A program made the translations under genes and the position numbers. Below, piece by piece: positions 28,364-39,946 of a stretch of 64,000 bases of DNA (position 1 is the first letter of the stretch; the number at the start of each line of letters is the position of its first letter). The stretch comes from Tribonema minus. Its lineage: Eukaryota; Sar; Xanthophyceae; Tribonematales; Tribonemataceae. The stretch lies in NCBI GenBank assembly GCA_017506865.1, contig JAFCMP010000510.1, forward strand, positions 62,001 through 126,000, in the 5' to 3' direction. A model generated the notes under the pieces. That model searched no databases. It saw nothing but the letters and a program-made list of their open reading frames with translations, and was not told the DNA's origin.

Positions 28364-28805
28364 CGTTTTCGTGGTGTCTGTCTGTCTGGCTCTGGCTGGG
28401 GCTGGCTGGCTGGCTGTGTTTTTTTAAAGGTTGTTGAAGTGTGAGAGTTGAAGTTTATTCTCGAGCCGAGCAAAGTTTCTGCGCGTCATGGTGACAGGGT
28501 CTGTGCAGGGCGATCTTCGCTGCAGCGGCCCTGACGTCAGCAGCATCACTGGTGGGACCCGCGCTGCAGGCGCAGCGGCAGCCGCATGGGCCGTTGAGGG
28601 GGATCCTTGGGAAGAATGCCATTGCGCCATCGGCAGCCAAGACTTGGTGCGTGCGCCCTGCACCGTTCGCTTCCTGCTGTCAGTGTTACGAGATATATGG
28701 TTTGGGTGACACCGCATCATGGCAGCCAGTGTGTCTCATTACCGATCAACAGAGGCGTTGGAGGAGAGACATTCACACACTTCAACAAAGCATTCCAAAA
28801 GAAAG

Positions 28806-29006
28806 ATGAAAAGGATGGCGCCCAAAGCCAGACGCACGCGGAACAGCGCAGCGGACCGTCCAATGCTAACGCTGGCTTCGCGGATCCTTGCCTTCATCAT
28901 GATTGGAAGCTGCGACGCATGCCATGCAGACGTTAAACTTTTCGGACGGGCATTCGTACCGCTTGATCTTATGGAGAATGTGGCACGTCCCGCCCCATGT
29001 CATTGA
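28806..29006 (+). pseudogene. Inverted N-terminal fragment of a third ankyrin paralogue
   Basis: From ATG 28815 to about 28905 the plus strand matches the first 30 codons of paralogues A and B, which are on the minus strand (shared Ser-Ala-Ala-Asp-x-Pro-Met-Leu-Thr and Leu-Ala-Ser-Arg-Ile-Leu-Ala-Phe). The match then stops, and sequence like 25290-25360 follows. It is a truncated, inverted piece. Confidence 0.7.
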
Positions 29007-32000
29007 AATACTCAAACCAGAACCAAGACAACAACAGTTGCTCACTTAGGGCGCGAAGATCCCCCATGGCTGATGCCATGCTTGCTGCGAGAACCTACAT
29101 GATCTTTATGATAAAGTGTCTCAACGCGCATACCTAGATGGTACCTTTGTCATGTGCCAATGCAGATGCCAAGGAGGGGTGTGCTGGTGACCAGCGATGC
29201 TGCTGTGGTCGCAAGCAGCGTGCCAACAATTCAAACACCAAAAGAGGACATCATACAGCACTGAATCAAACATGCCACAGCATGAGCTGTCATACAGAAA
29301 AAGTCACAGCATGAGCTGTCATGCAGAAAAAGTTCAAGTTTTGCACCACATGTTCTCCCACCAACTGCCACATGCAGATGACGCGGTCCTCGTAGCTACA
29401 TGAGAAGCGCCACCATATCTGATTTTAAAGCATGTTCATGACAGGCAGGCCGGTGAAGCGGCGGAAAGGTATGCGCAGCACTGAACCACCCAGCGAATGA
29501 GAAGCGGTCTCTGTGTGTCCCTTCTTCAATATCGGTCGTGGCAGTGCAGCCGCCACCTGTCTTGCGCCTACAGCATCAGAGTGCGCGGTTTCCGCTGGTG
29601 CTGCTTTGTCTGCTGAACATTTAGCCTGCCATAGGGCAGAGAGAAGCTGATGTTGTGAGCAGCTACACTTGAAATTAAAAAAATGAAACATTGGCATACA
29701 ATGCATCAGAAGACCTCAGGCACTTGAAAGCGAATGCTGTGCGCGCATGTGCAATGCCAGCATGTTGCTGGATCATCCGTTCTCGCCCGTATTCGTGCTC
29801 ATTGCATCGGCTTTCGGCCTCCTGTCACGTAGTGCAAAACGCAAAGGCAGATCAAGTGCAAGTCATCACCAGCAAACACACATGACACCACAAAAGCCAC
29901 AAGGGCTGCTAACAATAATGTGGACCTACACTGTCATTCTGGCGGAGGGGGAAAGGGGGCGGGGGATGTACTCCCCGCCCTGATTTAAGGGTCCAGTTGC
30001 AATTATTGCTTAAAAGCTTTGATTTTCCTCCCCCCCCCCCCCCCCCCCGGGGCCCCCCACCCCTCTTTTCCTCTCCTGGACCACTCGCTGGGTTCACACA
30101 CCTACTGCTAGCCGATAAAGGGAGCGTGAGAGGTGGGGATATTCTTCTCGTTCAGGCGCAGACCAGCACTGGCTTTCGGTCCCGCATCAACGAAGAGGAC
30201 ATGACGCAGAGATTAGAACAGTTACTGCCTTGACTGCATGCCCTATAGGTATACATCACCTGACGCCGCCATGCTATCGCAAACGCTGCTTCTCCCCTGC
30301 GCCGCCCCCGCCGCATCCCTCTCTCCGCCTCGCAAGCGCCACGACCGCCGCTGCTGTGCCTCTAGGCCGCGCCCCTCTCTCCACCCCGCATGCGCCGCCC
30401 CGCATGCGCCGCCCCGCATGCGCCGCCATGATCCCTGCTGTACACCAGGGTTGGCTACTCCGGGCATCCGTGCGCGCGTGCCCACTCCAGCACGTGTTGG
30501 TGCCCGTTTTGTGCAGCATAGAGGCATGTGCGTTCCTCCCAAGGACAGCCGTTTTCGCGGGCCCACTGCAAAGTGTGGATGTGCCCGCCCCGCGCAGCAT
30601 AACCGCACGTGGACGCATTCCATGGGCACCCGTTGGCGCGTGCCCACTGCAGCACGTCGAGGTGTCCGTTCAAAGCAGTGACGCTGCAGGTGCGCTCGTT
30701 CCATGGGCAGCCGTTGGCACGTGCCCAGCGCAGCACCTCGAAGTGGCCAGTACCGGCAGCGCCGCTGCAGGTATAATCGTCCCATGGGCACCTGTTGGCG
30801 CGTGCCCAGCGCAACACCTCGAGGTGCCCCCTACCAGCAGCGTCGCGGCAGGTGCGCTCGTTCCGTGGGCACCCGTTGGCGCGTGCCCACCGCAGCACCT
30901 CGAGGTGCCCGCTAGCAGCAGCGTCGCGGCAGGTGTCCTCGTTCCATGGGCAGCCGTTGGCGCGTGCCCATTGCAGCATCTCTAGGTGCCCGCTATGGGC
31001 AGCGCCGCTGCAGGTGTGCTCGTCCCATGGGCAGCCGTTGGCGCGTGCCTATTGTAGTACCTCCAGGTACCCGTGTTCGGCAGCCTTGCAGCAAGCCTGC
31101 CAGTCCCACGGGCAGCCGTGGGCTTGCGCCCAGCGCAACACCTCAAGGCGCCCGCTACCGGCAGCCTCGCTGCAGGTGTACTCGTGCCATGGGCAGCCAT
31201 TGCCGCGCAGCCATTGCAGCACGTTAAGGTGCCCGGCTGCTGCGGCCGCAGCGCATGTGAAAGCACGCCATGGGCAAGCATTGGCGCGAGCCCACTGCAG
31301 GACGTGAAGCTGCCCACCCGCTGCGGCGCTGTCACAGATCTCGTCGTTCCCCGGGCAGCCGTTTGCGTGCGCCCAGTGCAGCACCTCGAGATGTCCGTGC
31401 TGGGCGGCTTTGATGCATGTCTCCCGATCCCATGGACAGCCGTTGGCTCGCGCCCACTGCAGCACAGCAAGGCTCCCGCAAGACGCAGCCTCTGTGCATG
31501 TGTTCTTATCCCAGGGGCAGCCGTGGCCTCGCAGCCACAGCAGAACCTCCAGGTGCCCTCCGCGAGCAGCTAGCTCACAGACGCCTGACAGGGGCAGCTT
31601 GTGGGTCGCATGAATCAGACGCAGGCCATTGAGCTCGCCACAGCGCGCGCACGATCGCTGGGCTGTGTCGAGCTCTAAACCTTCAACGAGGGCCCACTGC
31701 AACAGGCCGGCGCTGGCGACAGCTTCGGCTGCCACGGTGAATCGTATCCTGTCGGCTCCGGGGATGAATTCTAGCTCGTTAAAGAAAATATATTTCGTGA
31801 CGTCTTTGTAGATCTGCTGTGTGACGCTAAGAAAGGTGCGGCGCGCACTCCTGACCATGACGGGGGGGGGCCAGGAAGGCAAGGATCCGCGAAGCCTCCG
31901 TAAGCATTGGATGGTCTGCTGCGCTGCTTCCCGTGCATCTGGCTTTGGGCGCTGCCATACTTTTCGTGATCTCAGTCTGTCTGGCTCTGGTTGGGGCTGG

Positions 32001-32400
32001 CTGGCTGGCTGCTGGCTGTTGTCGTCTCTCGTCGGTTTTTTTTTTTTCCAAGGTTTGAGTGTGAGTTGAAGTTGCCTCTCAAGGGTCACGAAGTTTGAAG
32101 CGCGCTCATGGTGATGAGGGCGTCGCTGTGCAGGGCATGCGTGGCTGCGGCGGCCCTGGCACCAGCAGCATCGTTGGTGGGACCCACGCTGCAGGCGCAT
32201 GGGCAATTGCGGGAGGGCTGTCTGGGATCCTTGGGAAGAGTGCCATTGCGCCATCAGCAGCCAAACCTTGGTGCGTGCGCCTTGCTCCGTTCGCTTTCTG
32301 CTGTCAGTGGTACGGAGTTTTTGTCAGCGAGATCGCAGCATAGCCAGCCAGTACCTATGCATCGTCACCGATCATCATGCACATCCGCTGCCTGACCACA
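28900..32400. repeat. Segmental duplication, unit B
   Basis: Second copy of the unit described at 25290-28720. Divergence between copies is visible in every block, so the duplication is not recent. Confidence 0.85.
30455..31958 (-). pseudogene. Ankyrin-like repeat protein, paralogue B (interrupted)
   Basis: Same architecture as paralogue A, with 14 repeats of 27 residues and a clean TAG end at 30455-30457 after Gly-Cys-Pro-Glu. Two lesions are seen: a frame change in a G homopolymer at 31862-31870 after the F-box-like segment, which could be a sequencing error, and a TAG (31049-31051) replacing the Trp TGG in repeat 7. The frame is open on both sides of that TAG for hundreds of bases. ATG 31958 corresponds to the start of paralogue A. 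Confidence 0.78.
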
Positions 32401-33270
32401 TCAGTTTCTGTCAGCGCAGCGAAGCAAGATCCTGAGTTGCAAGATCATGATTTGCATTAATGAGGAGATCCTGCGCGCGATTCATTTGCGTACAAACAAG
32501 GGTACTCCTGCAGACAGGCACGCACAGGCACCATTTGCAACATGAAGCATGCCTGTCCTTGAGACCACTGCTGTGCGATACCAATGCTCATGCCTAGTGC
32601 TTAGAGCTGCACACTTGCCGGAGAGGTGGTTTGGCATTTCACTGGTTATGCTGTTTGGAAGCCGATTCAGTAACCACTCACGTAATACTGTCGGGGCAAG
32701 TGGCCACAGAACCTCGGCTGCATGTGGCATGCATCAGCCCCCGCTGGCACTGAAGTTCCGGAGCTGCCATTCAGCATGTCCAGTTTGTACAACATGCATC
32801 AACACACATGACGTGTGTCTTGACCTCTGTTGCCACCTCCCCCTGCAACAGGCACTGAATCTGTAGCGATCGCTTGCGACAGACATGCAATTTGAAGTAT
32901 TCGTCAGGAAATTGTTTGCCCGGTTTTCAATGAGATTTCGATCCAGAAGAAGTTTCAGCCAAAGTTGTCAACAACGCTACCATCAAAATCAGATATTAAA
33001 TCGACAATCAATTATTGCGGTTAATTGAAGATAAAATTGCTTCCAAGTTTTTAGAAGAATGATCAGAAGCGTCACCAGCCTCTACCCCAAACCCCGACTA
33101 TACAGGCACAAGCAAGGCAGTCACCCATGCCTACTGCGCCACGATCAAGACACTCAGTCTGCGCTAGCTGGCGCAAGCAAGACGGTCGTTGCAAGCTGGC
33201 GCAAGCCATAAAGTTACTATTTGGCCCCTTGCGATTCCTGCCGCATTTTTGAGGTCCTCACGGCTCACTG
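32400..33270. other. Intergenic, unassigned
   Basis: No domain or repeat recognised. 32900-33060 is AT-richer than its surroundings. Confidence 0.5.
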
Positions 33271-33820
33271 CCCTTCAACAAATGCATTTTGGGGCCATGT
33301 GTCGACAGAATGGTGCAGCGCGTTTAGAGCATCAGCGCCAACAGCTAGAACGCCGCGAAGCGAGCTGGCGATCGAGCGGAAACGCGTTCGTCTGCAGAGC
33401 ATGCCATTCAAGGTAGTACGTCCCCACCTACAAAAATCAAGACAACATCAACTGAGGCGCGTGCTGACCTCTGCGGCGACGCCTCTTTGGTCGCATGCAA
33501 CGCCTTTTGTTCCCTGGGCATGCTGGTAGGTTCATGAAGTTTAGCCTGCCTCAACAGCATTCCCTAACTTCAAGTTGAGGAACGCTCGACCAGTCGCCGC
33601 ATTTCCCCCCCGCGACAGATCTGTGGTGGGGACGCGGATCGATGCGGAACGACGCAGCACGGCAGAAACCGCGAGCACTGGCGGTCAGCGCACGTCGCAG
33701 CAAGCTGGAGGTGGAACTGAAACACGCCATTTGCCGAGCATGCCATCTGACTAACATACATCCCATACTACGAATTGCAAACTTCAAGTTGCGGACCGTG
33801 CCGACCCCTCCCCCCCTCTC
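33270..33820 (+). repeat. Echoes of the orphan exon at 33826
   Basis: Copies resembling the exon at 33826-33995 lie at about 33617-33720 (preceded by CGACAG like the real acceptor) and, weaker, 33300-33415. An ACTTCAAGTTG motif follows or precedes them near 33570 and 33781. Confidence 0.7.
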
Positions 33821-33825
33821 AACAG

Positions 33826-33995
33826 ATCTCTGGTGGGGCCACGGGTCGCTGAAAAACAGTGCAGCACGGCAAAAACCGCCAGCGTTAGGAGCGAGCGCGC
33901 GTCAGAGCGAACTGGAGGTGGAGCTGTTTGTGGATGTGAAGGGGCGCATATGGAACATTCACAGAGGCATCTGGGACGGGCTGCTGGAGCCGCAT
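33826..33995 (+). CDS. Orphan exon of an unrecognised gene
   Basis: 170 bases with an acceptor after a pyrimidine tract (CTCTCAACAG) and donor GTGAGC. It encodes Asp-Leu-Trp-Trp-Gly-His-Gly-Ser-Leu near the start, then a basic Ala/Arg-rich helix-like part and Leu-Glu-Val-Glu-Leu-Phe-Val-Asp-Val. If the donor is not used the frame ends at 34032-34034. The exon-like echoes upstream are the main reason to believe it is real. No partner exons found. Confidence 0.5.
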
Positions 33996-34601
33996 GTGAG
34001 CACCAAAAGCCGCGGCACGTCACTACTTCAATGATGGTGTCAACAGTTGGTCTGAAGCTCCTCCTGTTGTGGGAGAGGGCTGCACCCTCGCTTCTGCTCT
34101 TCCCTTTATGGCAGAGCGTTTTTGGACAAAATGAAACGGCTTAGGAAGGCGCGCAGATTGGCCCTTGGGCCCCATTCATCACCTGTCGCAGATTGGCCAA
34201 CGACAACGGTTTTGCTGCTGCACATCCGCACCATGTTCTTCTCAGTCTTGCACCAGTGCACCAATCGGATTTTAACCACCCTACCCTAGTAGGACGCACC
34301 TACTTAGGTGCCCTTGCTTCTGGCCTGGTCTTGGATGGCAGTGGTGTGGTGCACTGAGCCTCCTATCACACAGTGTTTCGTGCTAATCTGTACTTTTTTG
34401 AAGTTGGCTATTAAGAGGGCTTTAGTTGCCAAGTACCGTTCTCGGCACGTGCACCGTCCCCCACGGAACCTGGGTTAAACCCTGGGTTCTCCCTCGGCCT
34501 CAACTCAACGAGGTGGCCGAGGCACATTGTTCGCGATCTAGACGACGCAGCCACTCACGACAGACCAGGGAGGCTTATCTCACAACCTGTCTGGCAGCTG
34601 C

Positions 34602-34864
34602 ATGCGTGTGAACAACGCTCTGCTGCTCAAGTCTTTCCTGCTCCGAGGCGCATCCAAGCAAGGCATCAATCTCCTCAGCATGTCATCCGCAGCTGTAGCT
34701 ACGCAGTCGGCGTCGGCACCGCAATTTAAGAAGGTCCCTCAAGAGACGCTGCACGTGAGCAAGCCCACGTCATGGCTGGAGTCTCGGTTCCACTTCAGCT
34801 TCGCTGATCACTGGGATCCCAAACGGATGTCGTTTGGAAAGCTCCGCGTCGTCAACGACGATCT
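34602..34864 (+). CDS. Pirin exon 1
   Basis: Leader plus the first conserved pirin block. Donor GTAAGT splits a Leu codon. The start is chosen as the first ATG of the open stretch. Confidence 0.85.
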
Positions 34865-37800
34865 GTAAGTGCTCATGCGTACATCTGGTGGCCTGTCATC
34901 GATCGATGCAATGATGCAGGGCGTATATATGCGTGCATGCTGAGCTCGGCTGATTTTGATGTGCCGCTGTCATACATCTTGAACTACAAACTGTTCGTCA
35001 TTATATTGCACGCCAGGAAGATACTCTCCGAGTCCTTCCATCCCAGTTGTTTCTAACCTGTAGGACAATCTTGTAGCAAACCAGGTGCAAAATGCTGCTT
35101 GCGTTGTTGAGAAATAAGAGAGCTCCAGCAACCACATCTCTTCTCGATGGATGCCCCTTCTTTTCGTTCTGCGGAGTCTGGTGACAGCACGCTCACTTTC
35201 CTGAGCTCGCATCACGGCAGATGCTATGCGACCATGACTGCTCAATAGGACCGTATGAACATATGTCCGTCGTGTTCTGGAAGCTCTGCTGTGCTGTGTT
35301 AGTACTGAATCAGTCGGCCCGCGTCTCACGCGACAAACCCTGCTCTGAATGCCATATTGCTTCTAACAGGGTGAAGCCTATGGAGGGATTCGACACGCAC
35401 CCCCACAGGGACATGGAGATTTTCTCTTACATAGTGGATGGCTACCTCACGCATCAGGACAGCAAGGGCAACAAAGAGACTCTCGGACGAGGGTGAGTCC
35501 TTACAACTCAGTGTCAGCAATTCAGTTTTTGACTTCTTAGAGCCCGCCTCGTTGACCAACGCACAATCACGCTAATACACCAGAGTGTTTGAGGAGCACG
35601 GTGTGTATGTATGTATGTGGCCAAATTGAGCCTTCGCTGGTGCCATTAATTCATGCTCACCTTAGTTCACCTTAGTTCACAAAAGACTTGCCGCAGGAAT
35701 GCAGGAACGCACTCACTGAGCTTTGGTCGCAGATGCATTGCCGCAGAAACACCATCATTGATCAATTCATGGATGTATCATATGAGTGTTGGCGAAAACA
35801 GGTGATATTCTCGCCAGGCCGCAGATGCAGTAAGTCTGGCTCAGTTACATATGCATGTACATGTACTTCAGGTACTTGAGGTACACTGCAACCATGCTGT
35901 GGCAGTGCTCCTATCATCGTTGCAATATGCCGCCCTCGTCCTGGACACGGATGCGCTGTGAAGAGACTGCACACCTTGGGGTGACACGGACACAGTCTGC
36001 GTAGCATCCTACTACACGTTTACAGTTGCCAATAACAAAATCTCCGGTCAAGCGGTGCGCCATGCCTACCGTTTTGTGTGATTCGTTGACAATATCTGTT
36101 GTCAACATTGCTCATCTCTCGCAGGCATATCAGTGTCACTATGCACCAAAGCATGCATGCTTACAGTGCCTCTTTCTCTCCGCTGTTGCAATTGCAGTGC
36201 GGTCCAGTACATGAGCGCCGGAACGGGCGTTTACCACAGCGAGATGAACAACCACCGAAGCGAGACCTGCCGCTTCCTGCAGGTATGTATACAGGTGCTT
36301 GCAATACATGCCCACCAGTCTTACTGTTCCTTACAGTATACCTCTAGGTGAGCGAGCAGGTGGGCACTTTGACTCAGCGTTCAGTTTATCCCGCATCACC
36401 AGCCGAGCTTATCCCAGGAAGTATGAGTTTACTGACGCTACGCATGTTTGGTTGAGCAATGCTGCGCTCCGCGCGTCCTGACATGCACCCCAGCAGCTCA
36501 GACCAGGAAGCCGTGGCTGCACTGATGCACTGTAGTATACCTGAGAGTACGGAGAGAACACTCGTCACAAAAATATACGGCTCTTGCCTTCCGGTGCAGG
36601 TTAAGGTGTTAGGGTCAGGTTCAGGGTCAACATGCAGCGATGCTCAACACCACACAGTCAACACACCACTCCAACGCTCATGCAGCGCAAAGGGCGCACA
36701 ACAGCCCTCTGTTTCCCGCAACCAAGCACCTTGTCTCAAATGCAGCAGCACTTGAAGTCTACAGTATCAGCACACTAAAACATGCTGTGCCTGTGCGCAT
36801 GCGCCCCCCCCCCCCCCCCCATCAGCACTCACAGTCTACAGTACCAGCACACTCAAATGTGCTGTGCCTGCATGCGTGTGTGCTCCCCCTCCCCCCTCTC
36901 ACCTCCCCCCCTTCCCCCCCCCCCTCCCCCGCCCCCTCCTTGTCCCCCCCCAGGTCTGGGTGCAGCCCAACGCGCGTGGCCTGGCCGTACAGTACGGCAG
37001 CACATCTCCGCCCCCTGCTGAGCAGCGCCACAACCGCATACGCCACATCATCTCCGGCAGTGACAGCGCAGAGACGGCTCCCATCAAGCTCAACCAGGAC
37101 TGCAACGTCTACATAGGGGAGCTCGATGCGGGCGCTAGCGCGTCGCTGCCACTCGCAGCGGGGCGACAGGCGTATATGGTCTGCATCGAGGGCAAGGTGA
37201 GAAAACGGGTAGGGCTTGAAGTAGAATAAGTTTGAATTTACATAAGCTGCAGTTGCTGGTGTGCACCGAGGGCATTGTAGGAGATGGGGTGGGGCTTGAG
37301 GTAGAGTAGGGTTGAAGTTAAGTATGTGCAGCGCGTCGCTGCCGCTTGTGGCGGGGCGCCGGGAGTACGTGGCGTGCATTGACGGCAAGACTTGAAGTAG
37401 GATTTGAAGTAGGGTTTCTCATGTATGATTCGGCCATGCAGCCTTGAGACTGCTTGAAGAGGGCTTGATCCTTTAGAACATCGTAGGTAAGTGTGGTAGT
37501 TATTGTTTTGGGTGCCTTGCCGACATGGCGGGTACGCGTGTATCACATAACTTAAACGTAAAAGAGGGCTACTTGACCTAGAAACCTGCTGAAACGATGT
37601 CATCTCTGCGATGCACATGGGTGCAGGTGTCACTTGCAGGAGGCAAGCTCGAGATGACCGCGCGTGACGCTGCTTGATCACTCAATAATCCTTTCACATC
37701 CTTTCCTCTGTTCCATGGTTCTGACATGATGTGGACACGATGCCATTGCCGCTGTGCAGGTGTCACTGGCGGGAGGCAAGTTGGAACTGTCTGCGCGTGA

Positions 37801-37924
37801 TGCAGCTCAGCTGTTTGGGGGCACCAAGGGCAGCACTCTCGACTTCACAGCGGGGGAGGGGAAGGAGGGGGCTCACTTCATGGTCATAGAGCTGGCGGGA
37901 TCCGAGAATGCGCAAGAACTGTAG
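34602..37924 (+). CDS. Pirin-family cupin protein, whole gene
   Basis: Five exons join in frame to 292 residues, close to the usual pirin length. After a 60-residue leader (possibly a targeting peptide if ATG 34602 is used; ATG 34680 gives a shorter form) come Arg-Phe-His-Phe-Ser-Phe-Ala-Asp and Leu-Arg-Val-x-Asn-Asp-Asp. The metal-binding set is complete: His-Pro-His-Arg-Asp-Met-Glu in exon 2 and His-Ser-Glu in exon 3. The second cupin domain spans exons 4-5. Pirins bind Fe and act as redox-sensing nuclear co-regulators or quercetinase-like dioxygenases; which applies here is unknown. Three of the four introns are modest; intron 4 holds echoes. Confidence 0.95.
34865..35369 (+). other. Pirin intron 1
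   Basis: 505 bases, GTAAGT ... TAACAG. No echo or repeat noticed. Confidence 0.8.
35370..35492 (+). CDS. Pirin exon 2
   Basis: Carries Thr-His-Pro-His-Arg-Asp-Met-Glu, two of the four metal ligands, and Leu-Thr-His-Gln-Asp-Ser. Donor GTGAGT after a split Gly codon. Confidence 0.95.
35493..36197 (+). other. Pirin intron 2
   Basis: 705 bases with a short CACCTTAGTT doublet near 35660-35680. No exon copies recognised. Confidence 0.7.
36198..36282 (+). CDS. Pirin exon 3
   Basis: 28 codons with Met-Ser-Ala-Gly-Thr-Gly-Val-Tyr-His-Ser-Glu, providing the remaining His and Glu metal ligands. Donor GTATGT. Confidence 0.95.
36283..36953 (+). other. Pirin intron 3
   Basis: Contains a two-unit direct repeat (GTGCTGTGCCTG-like, near 36782 and 36857) leading into poly-C runs and the acceptor. 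A TTAGGG-like tract lies at 36606-36625. Confidence 0.7.
36954..37196 (+). CDS. Pirin exon 4
   Basis: 81 codons, phase 0. It begins Val-Trp-Val-Gln-Pro-Asn, the standard end of the first cupin domain, and covers most of the second. Donor GTGAGA. Confidence 0.93.
37197..37759 (+). repeat. Pirin intron 4: echoes of exons 4 and 5
   Basis: A copy of the last 60 bases of exon 4 lies at 37328-37390 (a shorter piece at 37258-37280). A copy of the acceptor and first 45 bases of exon 5 lies at 37624-37672, already followed by a stop. Confidence 0.85.
37760..37924 (+). CDS. Pirin exon 5 and stop
   Basis: 54 codons plus TAG, encoding the last strands of the C-terminal cupin and ending Asn-Ala-Gln-Glu-Leu. 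Acceptor TGTGCAG. Confidence 0.93.
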   Translation: MSLAGGKLELSARDAAQLFGGTKGSTLDFTAGEGKEGAHFMVIELAGSENAQEL

Positions 37925-39399
37925 CACAGCGCACTTCAAATTGGGGGGTGGCACCATGTAAGATATAAGTCACAAGACCTGGACCATTTGGGTTGCAGGC
38001 AGTCGAAGCAAACAAGCAGCGTTGTAACTTCACTGCCACAGTGCGTCTGATGTTCAGGCTGACTGTGCAGCCTGGAAGCCTGGGTGCACGCTTCAGTACT
38101 GTCTGAGCAGCGCTGCAGCGCAGTGCTTTTTGGTGGTTGCTCGTACAGCAGTGGCGATTCAGTTGCAGGCGCCACGGGAGCCACGCACCTGCATGATGCC
38201 CTCAATCCACGGTGCTGCGGCACGCGTGCGAGTGAATAAGCTCACAAGGCTGTACCTTCAGGGTGAACCTACAGTGGTAGCTTCAAGTATTTGCCACCTG
38301 GGTGATGCTCAACCCTGCCTCATATGGACGACAAGACTTGCCGATGCGGCTGACAAAGTCGTACATCCTGCTCCCTGTGCGTTGCTGCACTCTGCACATG
38401 CTTGTGGTTTGTCCGGTGTGTACAGAAGCCATTGCATGCATGCAACGGTTTCATTTGTTGGGTCTGTTGGACTCATTTTAGTTGGCACTGTGGCAGCCCT
38501 TGGCCCAACGTGCGTCTTGAACTTGATGGCCTTTGCAGAATGTTTAAAACATTTCCTTACGTCGCAATGCAGTGCATACATGTGCAATGCGCACATGGTT
38601 GGACAAAAAAGAAAAGAATGCACATGGTGGAGGAAACATCTCCCAGCCAGAGTAAATTGCTCAGAAAATTCACCTCGTCAACCGTAGAGCCACTCTCAAA
38701 GTGCTCTGCGTGACTTGTCGACGTTGGCCAGGGACAGAGCGATGTGTCGTCGAGGTGGCGACGACTGACTGTGCTGCGCAGACACAGGCTGGAATGGAAA
38801 AGAGCTTCAGCAGTCGCGCGCTTAGCAATCATCAGGTAGGCAGCTGTCGCGTGTGAACAACGCTCGAAACCAGAAGCGCTGCCAGGCGTGAGATGTCCAC
38901 GACGGTATTGCTGGTGACCTTCTGCATTCCGCAGACTGCCAGAAGCACGGTGCCTTCTTATGACCGATCGAACTACGTTGAGGTACAGTAGTATATGTAT
39001 ACGTCGAGGTTGAGGGTAGCACGCTTTGCGATGTTGCTACAGCATGACGCGCGTGGCCAACTCACTCTCGACATGTATTCATGTGCAGGTTGTATGTCAA
39101 CATGTTGCAGCGTCCTTAATGCTGGTGACTGTTCGCGTCTTTGACTCTGATCAGCCAGGGGCTTCTGATAGCCTACCGCCCCATTCCAATGCTTGCGCTG
39201 ACTGCTGTCGCCGCTGGCGTCATAAGCATGAAACACTGCAGGCACGCAACTGTCAACAAACACTGATTGACCACTCAACACTCCACCCTTTTGCTTGCAG
39301 CGCACCTGCTGTCACAACGACATCAAACCTTGCAAAACCCAGAAGTCAACGCTCACCCTGCACCCCTCGCCACACCGCCGCCGCTTCACAGGCACTGAC
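37925..39399. other. Intergenic between pirin and membrane protein gene
   Basis: No conserved coding block seen. The frame of the next gene stays open upstream to an acceptor-like TTGCAG at 39300, so an extra 5' exon boundary there is possible. Confidence 0.5.
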
Positions 39400-39946
39400 A
39401 TGAAGTGCAGCTGCTGCGCCCCTCCCATGGAGGATCTCGAGCCACGCCACACGCCCAAACACCGCGGCAGCGACTCGGAACCCTATGGCGAGGGCTTGGC
39501 AGATGGTCTCGCGGTCAGCTGGCCCCCTGCAGGGGTACCGCGAAGGTGGCACGGGCGCGCCAACGCCGTGTTCGTGTCGCTGATACTCGCGTGCATCGGC
39601 GTCTGCGCGTTCGACGTCACGAAGACCGTGCTCGCGCGGCAGTCGCCGTCCGTCAGCTACAGCCGCGATCCCACGACGACTGCCGTGCGCATGCCGTGCT
39701 GGACCGTGTGCCGCCCCCTTCTGAAGGCGGAAGACGACGCGGGGGGTTTCGGGGGGGACTGGCAGGGGTACCCGTACGCGACGCAGGTCACGTGCCTCAT
39801 GACGGCATTTTCGGATGACCAGGGGGTTCCTACGGAGGGCGGTAATGTGCGGCATCGCGCGAGGTGCCCCGTGGAGCCCATTGTAGAGCGCATGGTCACG
39901 CCGAAGGGCGACGCGTGCGACGTCATTCGCTTCGAGGATGGGCACG
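39400..39946 (+). CDS. Membrane protein exon 1
   Basis: Holds the N-terminal cytosolic part, helix 1 and the first half of the ectodomain with four or five cysteines. ATG 39400 is the chosen start. Donor GTGAGG splits a Glu codon. Confidence 0.8.

Larger units (their letters stand above)
25290..28720. repeat. Segmental duplication, unit A
   Basis: This unit and 28900-32400 share the same order: a remnant region with a Val-Leu-Val-x-Ser-x-Ala-Ala-Val-Val-Ala-Ser-Ser-Val-Pro motif (25650 and 29190), a poly-C run (26770 and 30030), an ankyrin array on the minus strand, its N-terminal part, and a shared plus-strand flank (28480-28690 and 32110-32320). Offset grows from about 3.26 kb to 3.62 kb because the second array is longer. 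Confidence 0.85.

Noticed and set aside
30230-30985. 251-codon plus-strand frame
   Set aside because: Antisense of the ankyrin array; the 27-codon periodicity comes from the real strand.
27140-31958. Giant-virus origin of the ankyrin repeat genes
   Set aside because: Similar short ankyrin-like repeats occur in large DNA viruses, but they are common in chromist nuclear genomes, and no viral hallmark gene lies nearby.
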